The translations under genes were made by a program, and so were the position numbers. From positions 1 to 54,600 of the forward strand of contig JBICID010000141.1 of the NCBI GenBank assembly GCA_043101615.1: a DNA stretch of 54,600 nt, written 5' to 3'. This document shows, piece after piece, positions 35,356 through 44,014 of the stretch. The notes below the pieces were generated by a model that did no database searches, was not told the origin of the DNA, and saw only the letters and a list, made by a program, of their open reading frames with translations. Each line of letters begins with the position of its first letter. Within the stretch, counting starts at the first letter, position 1. Source of the stretch: JBLHKT01 sp043101615 (GTDB taxonomy: Bacteria; Planctomycetota; Phycisphaerae; Phycisphaerales; UBA1924).

Positions 35356-36761
35356 ACCAGCAGCGTCGCGGGGTTCTCGAGCAGCTGCTTCACCGAGTTG
35401 AGGTACTGGGCCGCCATGGCGCCGTCCACGATGCGGTGGTCGCTGGACATGGTCATCGTCATCTCGTGCCCGATGACCAGCTCGGCCTCGCCGTCCTCGT
35501 TGTACTCGACGAAGGGCTTCTCGATCGCGCGCCCGACCGCGAGGATCGCGGCGTTGGGCGGGTTGATGATGGCGGTGAAGTGGTCCACGCCGAACATGCC
35601 CAGGTTGGAGATAGTGAAGGTCGAGTCGGCCATCTCGTCGATGGAAAGGCCCTTGTCGCGGGCCTTCTTGGCGAGGCGCTTGGTCTCGGTAGAGATCTGG
35701 CGGAGGCCGATGCGGTCGGAGTCGCGGATAGTCGCGACGACGAGGCCGCCGCCGCGTTCCTCGGGGAGGGCCACGGCGACGCCGACGTTCACGCGTCCGT
35801 GGAGCTGGATGGAGGGGCCCTTGTCGACCCAGGAGGCGTTCACGAAGGGGTGCTCGTGCATCGCCAGCGAGCAGGCCCGGACGAGGAAGTCGTTGACGCT
35901 GAGCTTGACGCCCTGGGGCTCGAGCTGGCTGTTGAGCTGCTCGCGGAGCTCCATGAGGCTGTCGAGTCGGGCCGAGACGGAGACCTGGTAGTGGGGGATG
36001 GTGGTCTTGGACTCGACGAGGCGCTTGGCGATCGTGGCCCGCATGTTGGAGAGGCTGACGGACCGGTCCTCGAGGGCGCCGCCGACCAGCGGCTCGGGCA
36101 TCGCCGGGGCCGCGACGGAGCCGGCGGACATGGACGAGGCCCGCGAGGCGCCCTTGGCCCCGGACTTCGCGGCGGCCTCGACGTCCTTGCGCACGATGCG
36201 ACCGGACGGGCCGGAGCCGTTGATGGCGCCCAGGTCGACGCCCTTCTCGGAGGCGATCTTGCGGGCGAGCGGCGAGGCGAAGATGCGTCCCCCCTCGGGG
36301 CCCGCCGCGCCGTTCGCGCGGGCGCCGTCGGAGTCGCCCGGGGCTGGGGCGGCGGTGCCCTGCCCGGACTTCTCCGCGGTGGCGGTGGCCGTCGACGAGG
36401 ACCCGGACTCCGAGCCCGACTCGCTCCTGGACTTGCTCTCTGATCGGCTCTCCGATGTGCTTTCGGACTTGGATTCGGAGGAGCCCGAGCCGGCGGACTC
36501 GGCGACCTCGGAGGCGTCCTCGCCCTCCTCGGCGAGCACGGCGATGACGGCGCCGACGTCGACCTGCTGGCCCTCGTCGGCGACGAGTTTGGCAACGGTG
36601 CCGTCGTCGAAGGCCTCGAGCTCCATGGTGGCCTTGTCGGTCTCGATGTCGGCGATGATGTCTCCGGACGAGACGGTGTCGCCCTCCTTGACGTTCCACT
36701 TGACGACGGTGCCCTGCTCCATGGTGTCGGACAGTCGGGGCATCGTGATCTCGATGGACAT
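35352..36761 (-). CDS. pdhC: Pyruvate dehydrogenase complex E2, dihydrolipoamide acetyltransferase
   Basis: E2 is the core of the pyruvate dehydrogenase complex and passes acetyl groups to CoA. The 469 residues have one lipoyl domain (1-77, lipoyl Lys43 in ETDKATME) and a Ser/Glu/Lys-rich linker (about 89-122). A peripheral subunit-binding domain follows (about 160-196), then the acyltransferase domain with the catalytic motif SSDHRIVDG (His442, Asp446). The linker is built of SE/SK repeats rather than the usual Ala/Pro. pdhA and pdhB are 2.2 kb away with other genes between, and no E3 gene is in the window. LipB (16.8 kb) would help modify it. Confidence 0.95.
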   Translation of the reverse strand: MSIEITMPRLSDTMEQGTVVKWNVKEGDTVSSGDIIADIETDKATMELEAFDDGTVAKLVADEGQQVDVGAVIAVLAEEGEDASEVAESAGSGSSESKSESTSESRSESKSRSESGSESGSSSTATATAEKSGQGTAAPAPGDSDGARANGAAGPEGGRIFASPLARKIASEKGVDLGAINGSGPSGRIVRKDVEAAAKSGAKGASRASSMSAGSVAAPAMPEPLVGGALEDRSVSLSNMRATIAKRLVESKTTIPHYQVSVSARLDSLMELREQLNSQLEPQGVKLSVNDFLVRACSLAMHEHPFVNASWVDKGPSIQLHGRVNVGVAVALPEERGGGLVVATIRDSDRIGLRQISTETKRLAKKARDKGLSIDEMADSTFTISNLGMFGVDHFTAIINPPNAAILAVGRAIEKPFVEYNEDGEAELVIGHEMTMTMSSDHRIVDGAMAAQYLNSVKQLLENPATLLV

Positions 36762-37005
36762 GCTGCGGCTCCGGCGAGGGGTCGGGTGGGGGTGCAAGGG
36801 GCGGTTCTGGCCACGAATCTGCTTGCGGGGGCAATGATAGCGCGTCGTGCGGGCCAGGATCGGGCTCGTGGAGGTCTGGGATGGGCGGGGCAAGCTCGGA
36901 CGCGGGGCTTCGGGGGCCCGAAATCGTGACGGGCGACCGAGGTCGGAGCGTCCGAGTTGGACCCGCGGGCCTGCGCGCGACCCGCTCGGACGCGAGGGCC
37001 CTGCG

Positions 37006-38343
37006 ATGGCGAGGTACGAGACGATGACGCATCGGCAAGTTGGCAGGATTCGGACACTCGGGGCAGGTCTGGCGATGCTGTGCCTGGGCGTGCACGTGCT
37101 TGCGCAGCCGGGCGAGGCGGAGCGGGAGGCGTTCCGGCTCGCGAACGGGTTGACCGAGTCGATCCGAGACGTGTTCGAGGGGGGCGACCTGCGGACCGGG
37201 TACGCCGAGGCGACGGGCGCTCTGCTGGCGTTCGCGGAGGAGCACGAGGGGTCCGGGGCGTGGCCTGTCTTGCGCCAGATGGTGGCGAGCGAGGCCGCGA
37301 ATGTGGGGCTGCACGAGACAGCGCTGGACGCGATGGGGGGAGGGAACGGGGTGCCCGCGGCTCCTGAAGGGCTGGAAGTGGTGGGGGCGGTCGACGCCAT
37401 CGTGGAGGCCAGCGCCGGGCGTCGGGTGGTGATCCTGAACGAGGCCCACCACGTCGGACGCCACCGGGAGATGGCGAGGCGGCTGCTGAGGCCGTTGCGT
37501 GAGGCCGGGTTCACGCACCTGGCGTGCGAGGCGTTCGCGAACTCGGCGGAGGATGGGTTCGAGGTGAACGCGGGCTCGCTTGGGTACGCGACACGCGAGA
37601 CGGGGCACTACGTCGCGGACCCGTTCTTCGCGGAAGCGGTGCGGGAGGCGGTGGAGCTGGGATTCGAGCTGGTGGCGTACGAGACGCTGGACGTGCGTCC
37701 GCCCGGGGGCGAGTCGCCCGCGACACGGGTGAACCGTCGGGAGACGAACCAGGCCGCGCAGCTCGCGGCGGTGCTGGAAGAGGAGCCCGAGGCTCGGATC
37801 TTCGTCTACTGCGGGTACTCGCACCTGACCGAGTCGGAGGTGGACATGATGGGGGAGCCGACGCTGTGGATGGCGGCACGTCTGGCGGAGTTGGTAGGGA
37901 CTGATCCGCTGACGGTGAGCCAGACCGCGTTCTACCCGAAGACGAGCGCTGCGGACGGCGTGCCCGGGATCGCCGGCTACGAGTCCGACGACGCCTTTGT
38001 GCTGCGGGATGAGGGCGGCCTGTGGTCGGCGAGCCCGGAGCGGTACGACGTCGAGCTGCTGCACCCGCGTCTGGAGGCGGTCTCCGGGCGCCCCGGGTGG
38101 ATGTTCCGGGCGCCTGATCGTTCTGCGGTCCGTGTGGACCTGTCGGGTGTCGAGCTCGACGGTGAGGCGTGCGTGGTGGTGACACGTGCGGGCGAGCCGA
38201 TGGACGCGATCCCCAGCGACGTGGTGCGGGTCGCGCCGGGGCAGTCGGAGGCGGTGCTCTCGCTGCGTGCGGGCGAGTACCGGGTGTGGCTGGTGCGGGC
38301 GGGAGGGGAGCCGGAGCTCATCGCCTCTCCGGGGGTGGAGTGA
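37006..38343 (+). CDS. ChaN/Tiki-like (haem-binding uptake/EreA-related) exported protein
   Basis: The 445-residue protein has a signal peptide (about 14-32, GAGLAMLCLGVHVLAQ). A domain containing VVILNEAHHVGRHREMARRL, then FTHLACEAF and IFVYCGYSHLTESEV, places acidic and His residues as in the ChaN/TraB/erythromycin-esterase (Tiki) superfamily. A C-terminal beta-rich domain of about 110 residues is extra. Activity is unknown; hydrolysis or metal binding is possible. ATG 37006 is chosen for GAGGG at good spacing, with ATG 37024 as an alternative. It is divergent from pdhC by 244 bp and splits the pyruvate dehydrogenase genes. Confidence 0.7.
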   Translation: MARYETMTHRQVGRIRTLGAGLAMLCLGVHVLAQPGEAEREAFRLANGLTESIRDVFEGGDLRTGYAEATGALLAFAEEHEGSGAWPVLRQMVASEAANVGLHETALDAMGGGNGVPAAPEGLEVVGAVDAIVEASAGRRVVILNEAHHVGRHREMARRLLRPLREAGFTHLACEAFANSAEDGFEVNAGSLGYATRETGHYVADPFFAEAVREAVELGFELVAYETLDVRPPGGESPATRVNRRETNQAAQLAAVLEEEPEARIFVYCGYSHLTESEVDMMGEPTLWMAARLAELVGTDPLTVSQTAFYPKTSAADGVPGIAGYESDDAFVLRDEGGLWSASPERYDVELLHPRLEAVSGRPGWMFRAPDRSAVRVDLSGVELDGEACVVVTRAGEPMDAIPSDVVRVAPGQSEAVLSLRAGEYRVWLVRAGGEPELIASPGVE

Positions 38344-38353
38344 GGGATGGGCA

Positions 38354-39004
38354 TCAGGCCTGGGACTGCAGCGCGAGTCTGGCGCCGAGCGCCAGGAAGA
38401 GCGTGCCCGTGGCGCGCCTGGCGAAGGTCACCAGCGCGGGACGCGACCGCACCCCCTCGCCGACCCGGTGCGCCAGCGCCGAGAGCACGCAGAGGGTGAC
38501 GAAGGTCTGGGCGGCGAACCAGAGGCCGAGCGCGGCGAGCTGCACCCAGGCGGGGGCATAGTCCGGGCCGCCGGGGGTAGGCGCCGACACGAACTGCGGC
38601 AGGAAGGCGAGAAAGAACAGCACGACTTTCGGGTTGAGGGTGTGGATCACAAAGGCCTCTGCCAGGACGCGACGGAAGGTCGCGGGGCGTCGAGGCCTGG
38701 CGGTCTCGCCGGCGGTCCCGTTCCGGAAGGCCCGCAGGCCGAGGTAGACGAGGTATGCGACGCCGAGCCAGCGGACGATCTCGAACGCCGCTGCTGAGGC
38801 GGCCAGCACGGCCGCGAGCCCGAGGACGACGCAGGCGGTCTGCACCAGGGTGCCCAGGAAGTTGCCGGTGGCGGCGGCGACGCCGGAGCGGACGCCCTGG
38901 CCGCCCGCGCGGCTCATGGTGTAGAGCAGGTCCGGGCCGGGTGTCAGGTTGAGCACCAGGGTCGCGCCGGCGAAGAGGACCAGGCTCTCCGGCGCCAACA
39001 GCAC
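38354..39004 (-). CDS. LysE/RhtB family amino-acid exporter
   Basis: The 216-residue inner-membrane protein has six predicted helices. The family signature is near the N-terminus (LNLTPGPDLLYTMSRAGGQG), then AYLVYLGLRAFRN and the conserved NPKVVLFFLAFLPQFV. LysE/RhtB proteins export amino acids or homoserine lactones; the substrate is not deducible. The GTG start lies 4 bp after the pdhB stop, so it is part of the pdhA-pdhB transcript. Confidence 0.9.
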   Translation of the reverse strand: MLLAPESLVLFAGATLVLNLTPGPDLLYTMSRAGGQGVRSGVAAATGNFLGTLVQTACVVLGLAAVLAASAAAFEIVRWLGVAYLVYLGLRAFRNGTAGETARPRRPATFRRVLAEAFVIHTLNPKVVLFFLAFLPQFVSAPTPGGPDYAPAWVQLAALGLWFAAQTFVTLCVLSALAHRVGEGVRSRPALVTFARRATGTLFLALGARLALQSQA

Positions 39005-39008
39005 GGGC

Positions 39009-40088
39009 TCAGGCCCTGACGACCGAACGCACGGCCGCGGCGATGCGGTCGGGGTTGGGCAGGTAGTCGTACTCGAGGCCCTTGGCGTAGGGGGTCGGGA
39101 CGTCCTTGGTGTTGACGCGGACGGGCTGGTGGTCCAGCCAGTCGAAGGCGTGCTCGCAGATCTGGGTGACGGTCTCGGAGGCGACCGAGCCGAAGGGCCA
39201 GCACTGGTCCACGACCACGACGCGGTTGGTCTTCTTGAGGCTGTCCACGATGGCGTCGATGTCGAGCGGGCGGATGGTCCGCATGTCGAGGACCTCGCAC
39301 TCCACGCCGTCCTCGGCCAGCGTCTCCGCGGCGTCGAGGCAGAAGTTGACGGGGCGGCCCCAGGAGACCAGCGTCACGGCGTCGCCCTCGCGGGCCACGC
39401 GGGCGCGCCCGAAGGGGATGTAGTACTCCTCCTCCGGCACGTGGGCCTTGTCGCCGAGCATGCGCTCGGATTCGAGGAAGAAGACGGGGTCGGGGTCGCG
39501 GATGGCGGTCTTGAGCAGGCCCTTGGCGTCGTACGGGTTGCTGGGGATGGCCATCTTGAGGCCGGGGACGTTGGAGTACATGCCCTCGACGCACCAGGAG
39601 TGGGTGGAGCCGAGCTGCCCGCCGGCGCCGTCGTTGCCGCGGAACACGATGGGGCAGCCCCACTGGCCGCCGGACATGTAGAGCATCTTGGGGGCGTTGT
39701 TGAGGATGGGGTCGGCGGCGACGAGGCTGAAGGACCAGCTCATGAACTCGACGATCGGGCGCAGGCCGTACATCGCGGCCCCGATGCAGGCGCCGGCGAA
39801 GCCGTTCTCGGAGATGGGTGAGTCGATGATGCGCTTGGGGCCGAACTCGTCGAGCATGCCCTGGCTGACCTTGTAGGCCCCGTTGTACTCGGCGACCTCC
39901 TCGCCGAGCAGGAAGACGCGCTTGTCGCGGCGCATCTCCTCGCTCATGGCCTCGCGGAGGGCCTCGCGGAACTGGATCACGCGTTCGCCGTCGCGGCTGG
40001 GCAGGTCGCTCTCGGACAGGAACTCGGGGAGCTCCCACTCGCCGACGGCGGGGTGGATGTCAGTCGTGATCTGCTCGAGGGTGGTCAT
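39009..40088 (-). CDS. pdhB: Pyruvate dehydrogenase E1 component, beta subunit
   Basis: E1 beta pairs with E1 alpha to decarboxylate pyruvate with thiamine diphosphate. The 359 residues include FREALREAMSEEMRRDKRVF, LLGEEVAEYNGAYKVSQGML, SENGFAGACIGAAMYGLRP, and the conserved FMSWSFSLVA and GSTHSWCVEGM segments. A C-terminal transketolase domain follows (MRTIRPLDIDAIVDSL). About 35 residues precede the usual beta start. Its first 29 bp overlap the small open frame that follows pdhA. Confidence 0.95.
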   Translation of the reverse strand: MTTLEQITTDIHPAVGEWELPEFLSESDLPSRDGERVIQFREALREAMSEEMRRDKRVFLLGEEVAEYNGAYKVSQGMLDEFGPKRIIDSPISENGFAGACIGAAMYGLRPIVEFMSWSFSLVAADPILNNAPKMLYMSGGQWGCPIVFRGNDGAGGQLGSTHSWCVEGMYSNVPGLKMAIPSNPYDAKGLLKTAIRDPDPVFFLESERMLGDKAHVPEEEYYIPFGRARVAREGDAVTLVSWGRPVNFCLDAAETLAEDGVECEVLDMRTIRPLDIDAIVDSLKKTNRVVVVDQCWPFGSVASETVTQICEHAFDWLDHQPVRVNTKDVPTPYAKGLEYDYLPNPDRIAAAVRSVVRA

Positions 40089-40260
40089 GGTTGTTGGTTC
40101 CGGTCTGGCTTGTCGGGGTGAGGTTCTTGATCACGCGTGGGCCGGTGCCCGCTTTGGTTCGGGGACGGGTCTCGCCCGATCGGAGGACGAGGAGGAAGGC
40201 GACTCGGACGAGGAGGAGGGCCAGGAAGCCGACGCCGATGGCGATGACTGCCGGGCCCAT
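40060..40260 (-). CDS. Possible small membrane protein between pdhA and pdhB
   Basis: A 66-residue frame starts 3 bp after the pdhA stop and overlaps the pdhB start by 29 bp. It has one hydrophobic helix (about 4-26, AVIAIGVGFLALLLVRVAFL) and a basic tail. The clear transmembrane helix, its orientation and its tight spacing suggest a real gene. The tail that overlaps pdhB may be incidental. No family is recognised. Confidence 0.45.
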   Translation of the reverse strand: MGPAVIAIGVGFLALLLVRVAFLLVLRSGETRPRTKAGTGPRVIKNLTPTSQTGTNNHDHPRADHD

Positions 40261-40263
40261 CGC

Positions 40264-41364
40264 TCACATCAGCGGGTTCTTCACGCCGTGGTGGTACTCG
40301 GCGGTGGGCGACAGGTGGGGCTGCGGGTTGGCGTAGGTGTCGGAGAGGAGTTCCTCGGCCGGGTCGGGGTCGGTGCCGTTCTCGGCGAAGTCCAGCGCCT
40401 CCTTCACCCGGTCCTTGATCTCCTTCTGCATGTCCTTCCACTGGTCCTCGGAGAGGCAGTCGCGCTCGTTCATGAGGTGGCTGGCCAGCGCCGCGATGGA
40501 GTCCTTCTCCTTGAACTCCTCGACCTCGTCCTTGGAGCGGTACTTCTGCGGGTCGGACATGGAGTGGCCCTGGTAGCGGTAGGTCTTGAGGTCGATGAAG
40601 GCGGGTCGCTGCAGGTCGCGGCACTCGTCCACGATGGGCTTGAGCTCGTTGTAGACGTTGAGCACGTCGAAGCCGTCGATGGCCCTGTTGGTGATGCCGT
40701 AACCCTTGGCCCGGTCCACCAGGTTCTCGAAGTTGGCGGTGTGGCGGTGGATGGCGGTGCCCATGGAGTAGCCGTTGTTCTCGAGGACGTAGATGACGGG
40801 CCAGCCGTACAGGGAGGCGAGGTTCTGTGCCTCGTGGAAGGCGCCCTGGTCGAGGGCACCGTCGCCCAGGTAGCACAGGCAGACCTTCTTGGGCCCGTCC
40901 TCGAGGATCTCCCAGGTGTAGCGGGCGGCGAAGGCGAGGCCGGCGCCCAGTGGCGTCTGGGCCCCGACGATGCCGTGCCCGCCGAACAGGTTGTTGGGCC
41001 GGTCGAACATGTGCATGGATCCGCCCTTGCCCTTGGCGCAGCCCTCGAGCTTGCCGTACATCTCGGCCATGCAGGCCTCGGGGCTCATGCCGCGGGCCAG
41101 CGCGTGCCCGTGGTCGCGGTAGGCGGTGACGACGGGGTCGGAGTGCTCGACGCAGGCGATGGTGCCGACGGCGACGGCCTCCTGGCCGGAGTAGATGTGG
41201 CAGAAGCCGCCGATCTTGGCCTGCTGGTAGGACTGCATGGTCCGCGACTCGAACTCGCGGATGAGCTGCATGTCGTAGAGCCACTTGGTCAGCGTCTCGT
41301 CGGGCAGCTGATCGGTGAGCCGCTCGGAATCCGCTTTCGGAGACGTGGTGGAGGCCTGTGTCAT
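40264..41364 (-). CDS. pdhA: Pyruvate dehydrogenase E1 component, alpha subunit
   Basis: E1 alpha binds thiamine diphosphate. The 366 residues carry MQLIREFESRTMQSYQQAKI, GFCHIYSGQEAVAVG, and TAYRDHGHALARGM. The ThDP motif is CYLGDGALDQGAFHEAQNLA with ENNGYSMGT, and the phosphorylation-loop equivalent is YRYQGHSMSDP. Length and motifs fit the family. The frame is open for 847 codons upstream, but that is a shadow of the S41 protease gene. ATG 41364 is the conserved start. It heads pdhA, small protein, pdhB, lysE on the minus strand, after the terminator of the preceding gene. Confidence 0.95.
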   Translation of the reverse strand: MTQASTTSPKADSERLTDQLPDETLTKWLYDMQLIREFESRTMQSYQQAKIGGFCHIYSGQEAVAVGTIACVEHSDPVVTAYRDHGHALARGMSPEACMAEMYGKLEGCAKGKGGSMHMFDRPNNLFGGHGIVGAQTPLGAGLAFAARYTWEILEDGPKKVCLCYLGDGALDQGAFHEAQNLASLYGWPVIYVLENNGYSMGTAIHRHTANFENLVDRAKGYGITNRAIDGFDVLNVYNELKPIVDECRDLQRPAFIDLKTYRYQGHSMSDPQKYRSKDEVEEFKEKDSIAALASHLMNERDCLSEDQWKDMQKEIKDRVKEALDFAENGTDPDPAEELLSDTYANPQPHLSPTAEYHHGVKNPLM

Positions 41365-41450
41365 GCTCGCTCCTCGGGTCGCGAAGCACCCGCGTGAATG
41401 GGGCGTGGGTGGGGTCAATGGGCCTGCACCCGACCGGCAGGGCGCGCGCA

Positions 41451-41483
41451 GACAAACACCCGCCATCCTAGGGATGGCGGGTG
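41451..41483 (-). terminator. Rho-independent terminator downstream of the S41 protease gene
   Basis: A perfect 12-bp inverted repeat (41457-41468 and 41472-41483) has a 3-nt loop. On the minus strand it is followed by TTTGTCTGC. It lies about 80 bp past the protease stop and about 90 bp before pdhA. It should end the protease transcript and isolate the pdh operon. Confidence 0.7.
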
Positions 41484-41564
41484 CCCGGGACAACGAAAGT
41501 GCTCGCGGGGACCCTTCCGGGGGGCGAACCGGCGCACGCGGGGGCTCAGGGCCCGCCGGGGGGC

Positions 41565-43829
41565 TCAGTCGCGTTTGGCCTGGCGTGAGTTGCCCACGGC
41601 CTGGCTCTGGAGCAGCACCAGGGCGGTCTGGACCTGCAGGTCGATGCCGTCGGTGAGCAGCGTGTCCGGGTCGGGGCGCTCGTCGTTGTTGATGATCTCG
41701 CCGTTCTCGTCGAGGGGCAGCACGTCGGCCTCGCGCCGGAGCATGAGCATGTCCTGCTGCTGGCTGGGGAGCATCTCGACGGCCAGGTCCGGCTCGATGC
41801 CCCACTCGGTGGAGCCGGGCTGGCGGTGGATCAGACGCGGGGCGTCGATCTTGTAGTACTGGGTGGTGAGCTTCATCGCGGCGATGCCGCCCTCGAGAGC
41901 GAAGACGTTCTGGACCGAGCCCTTGCCGAAGGACCGCTGGCCCAGGACCAGGGCCTGGATGTTGCCTCGTCGGGCCCCGGCCTGGATGGCGCCGGCGACG
42001 ATCTCGGAGGCGGAGGCGGAGCCCTCGTTGACCAGGACGACGACGGGGACGTCCTGCAGGCCGAGGGCGCCGGGGAGCCTGCGGGCGTTCTGACGCTCGG
42101 TCACGATGCCGTCGGAGGTCTCGGTCCGGACGATCAGCCCCTCGTTGACGAAGCGGTTGGAGATGGACACGGCCTGGTCGAGCAGCCCGCCGGGGTTGTA
42201 CCGCAGGTCGAGGATCAGGCCCTGCAGGCCCGCGGGGCTGTGGCGCATCGCCTGCACCGCGTAGTCGAAGTCCTCGGTGGTGTCCTCGGTGAACCCCGAC
42301 AGCCAGATGTAGCCGATCCCGGACTCCTCGTCGATGAACCAGTCCCAGTCCCGGTCGCCGGGGCCGACCTTGCGCCAGCCCTTGACCGAGGGAAGGTCCA
42401 CCTTGGCCCGGGCGAGCTCGAACTCGAGCTCGGCCAGCGAGCCGTCCTCGAGCGTGCGCTCCACCCCCAGCGTGACGGGCGTGCCCGCGGGACCGGTGAT
42501 GACCTCGATGGCCTGGTCCAGCGAGAGGCCCACGGCGGAGATGCCGTCCACGGACTTGATCACGTCGCCGGTGCGGATGCCGGCCCGCTGCGCGGGTGTG
42601 CCCTCGAGCGGGGTGACGATCTCGATGTTCATCATCTCGTCGAGCTGGATCTGGATGCCCACGCCGTAGAACTCGCCCTGGGTGGAGCGCCGGACTCGTG
42701 CCAGCTCGTCGGGCCAGATGATGGCGGTGTAGGTATCGGTCTGCTCGAGGGCGCCGTTGCCGAACTCGTGGATGAGGGCCTCGGGCATGATGCGCACGGT
42801 GTCCTCGGACGCGTCGAGCACGCCCTCGAGCACGTTTCGGATATCGCTGCCGTCCAGGCGAGACTGCCGGTCGAGGTCGCGTGCGACGGCGTTGAGCCTG
42901 GTGATGAAGGAGGCCCGCCCGTTCTCGTCGGCCAGGCCCGGGAAGGCGGCCTCGAGGTCGGTGGTGGTGGCCATGGTCTGCACCGCGTCGAGGCCGGCGT
43001 GCAGCATGGCGCGCAGGTTCACCCCGTCCAGGTTGTCGGGGTTCTGGCGCTCGACGTGGTTCATCGCGGCGCGGCTGAGGGCCTTGTAGACCATCGCGCG
43101 GTTGACGCCCTCCAGCTTGGTGCGGAAGTCGTCGCCGTAGGCGTTGTACGGGGGCAGCGGGTCCAGGTCCTCGTCCAGGCGGCGCTGGTTGCGCAGGCTC
43201 CAGAGTCGCTCGGGCGCGTACAGCCGGATCATGCCCAGTCGCTTGGAGAGGCGGTCCAGATCGGGCTGGAACTCGCCGGAGAGGTCGTAGACCGCGTCGA
43301 GCCGGTAGTAGAGCTCGGAGGCCATGATCCAGTCGGCGTCGGCCTCGGCCTGCGCCGCGGCGCGTCTGGCCCGCTCGAGCAGGTCGGCGATGGTGGGATC
43401 GGCGAAGAACCCGTCGTCGTCGTGCATGAGCATCTGCAGCTCGACGGCGGAGGTCAGCGCGTCGCTGAGCTTGATCCGGGAGCCCGAGTCCTTGTAGGCC
43501 GCGAAGTCGTCCTCGATCTCGAGGCGGACTTCCTTCATCTGCTCGGCGCGGGTGGCCTCGCGCTGCACGAGGTTGGTCTGGTAGAGCTCGATCGACGACA
43601 GCAGGGCCGGGTCGACCGCGGTCGCGGTGCCCAGGTCGCCCAGGCGGTCGCGCAGGCCGGTCTCGGACCCGCTCTCCGCCGCGTCCCAGACGCCGGCGAC
43701 GGCGTTGCCGCCCTGCCCGCCGGCGACCGTGTCGGTCGGCTGGGCGGGGGCGACACCGGCCAGGAGAGCCAGGCCCAGGAGGGCGGCCGTGCTGGTGCGT
43801 CCGTGCGTGCGATCGTGCCTGTCTGTCAT
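41565..43829 (-). CDS. S41 family C-terminal processing (tail-specific) protease with PDZ domain
   Basis: The 754-residue exported protein has a signal peptide (about 12-30), a helical N-terminal region of some 350 residues, and a PDZ domain (about 385-470, GVGIQIQLDEMMNIEIVTPL). The S41 domain shows LILDLRYNPGGLL, the Ser motif NEGSASASEI (about 601-610) and Lys636 in SFGKGSVQ, completing the Ser-Lys dyad. Such proteases trim or degrade periplasmic and membrane proteins. The N-terminal helical region is far longer than in CtpA and may be a regulatory or oligomerisation module. It precedes pdhA but is separated by a terminator. Confidence 0.92.
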   Translation of the reverse strand: MTDRHDRTHGRTSTAALLGLALLAGVAPAQPTDTVAGGQGGNAVAGVWDAAESGSETGLRDRLGDLGTATAVDPALLSSIELYQTNLVQREATRAEQMKEVRLEIEDDFAAYKDSGSRIKLSDALTSAVELQMLMHDDDGFFADPTIADLLERARRAAAQAEADADWIMASELYYRLDAVYDLSGEFQPDLDRLSKRLGMIRLYAPERLWSLRNQRRLDEDLDPLPPYNAYGDDFRTKLEGVNRAMVYKALSRAAMNHVERQNPDNLDGVNLRAMLHAGLDAVQTMATTTDLEAAFPGLADENGRASFITRLNAVARDLDRQSRLDGSDIRNVLEGVLDASEDTVRIMPEALIHEFGNGALEQTDTYTAIIWPDELARVRRSTQGEFYGVGIQIQLDEMMNIEIVTPLEGTPAQRAGIRTGDVIKSVDGISAVGLSLDQAIEVITGPAGTPVTLGVERTLEDGSLAELEFELARAKVDLPSVKGWRKVGPGDRDWDWFIDEESGIGYIWLSGFTEDTTEDFDYAVQAMRHSPAGLQGLILDLRYNPGGLLDQAVSISNRFVNEGLIVRTETSDGIVTERQNARRLPGALGLQDVPVVVLVNEGSASASEIVAGAIQAGARRGNIQALVLGQRSFGKGSVQNVFALEGGIAAMKLTTQYYKIDAPRLIHRQPGSTEWGIEPDLAVEMLPSQQQDMLMLRREADVLPLDENGEIINNDERPDPDTLLTDGIDLQVQTALVLLQSQAVGNSRQAKRD

Positions 43830-44014
43830 TCGTGCTCCGTTCGCTCGGTTGTGTCCGGATCCGGGCGGATGTCGGCCCGTTGCGGCCTCTGCATGAGACT
43901 ACCACGGATCGGGGGGGTTGCTGACCCGTCTCGGTCTATGCGGCGTCCCGCCAGTGGTTGCGATCGTTCCATCCCGCACCGCCGCACTCGTATACGTCCC
44001 AGAACCGGTGAGGT
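43830..44014. other. 185-bp intergenic interval
   Basis: This gap between the MFS gene end and the protease start must contain the protease promoter. It holds a weak GGTGA/TCACC hairpin (about 44009-44021) near the MFS stop. I see no gene. Confidence 0.25.

Noticed and set aside
41367..43905. N-terminal extension of pdhA in the same frame
   Set aside because: The upstream part is a shadow of the S41 protease gene in another frame, and a terminator lies between the two genes. The family start is ATG 41364.
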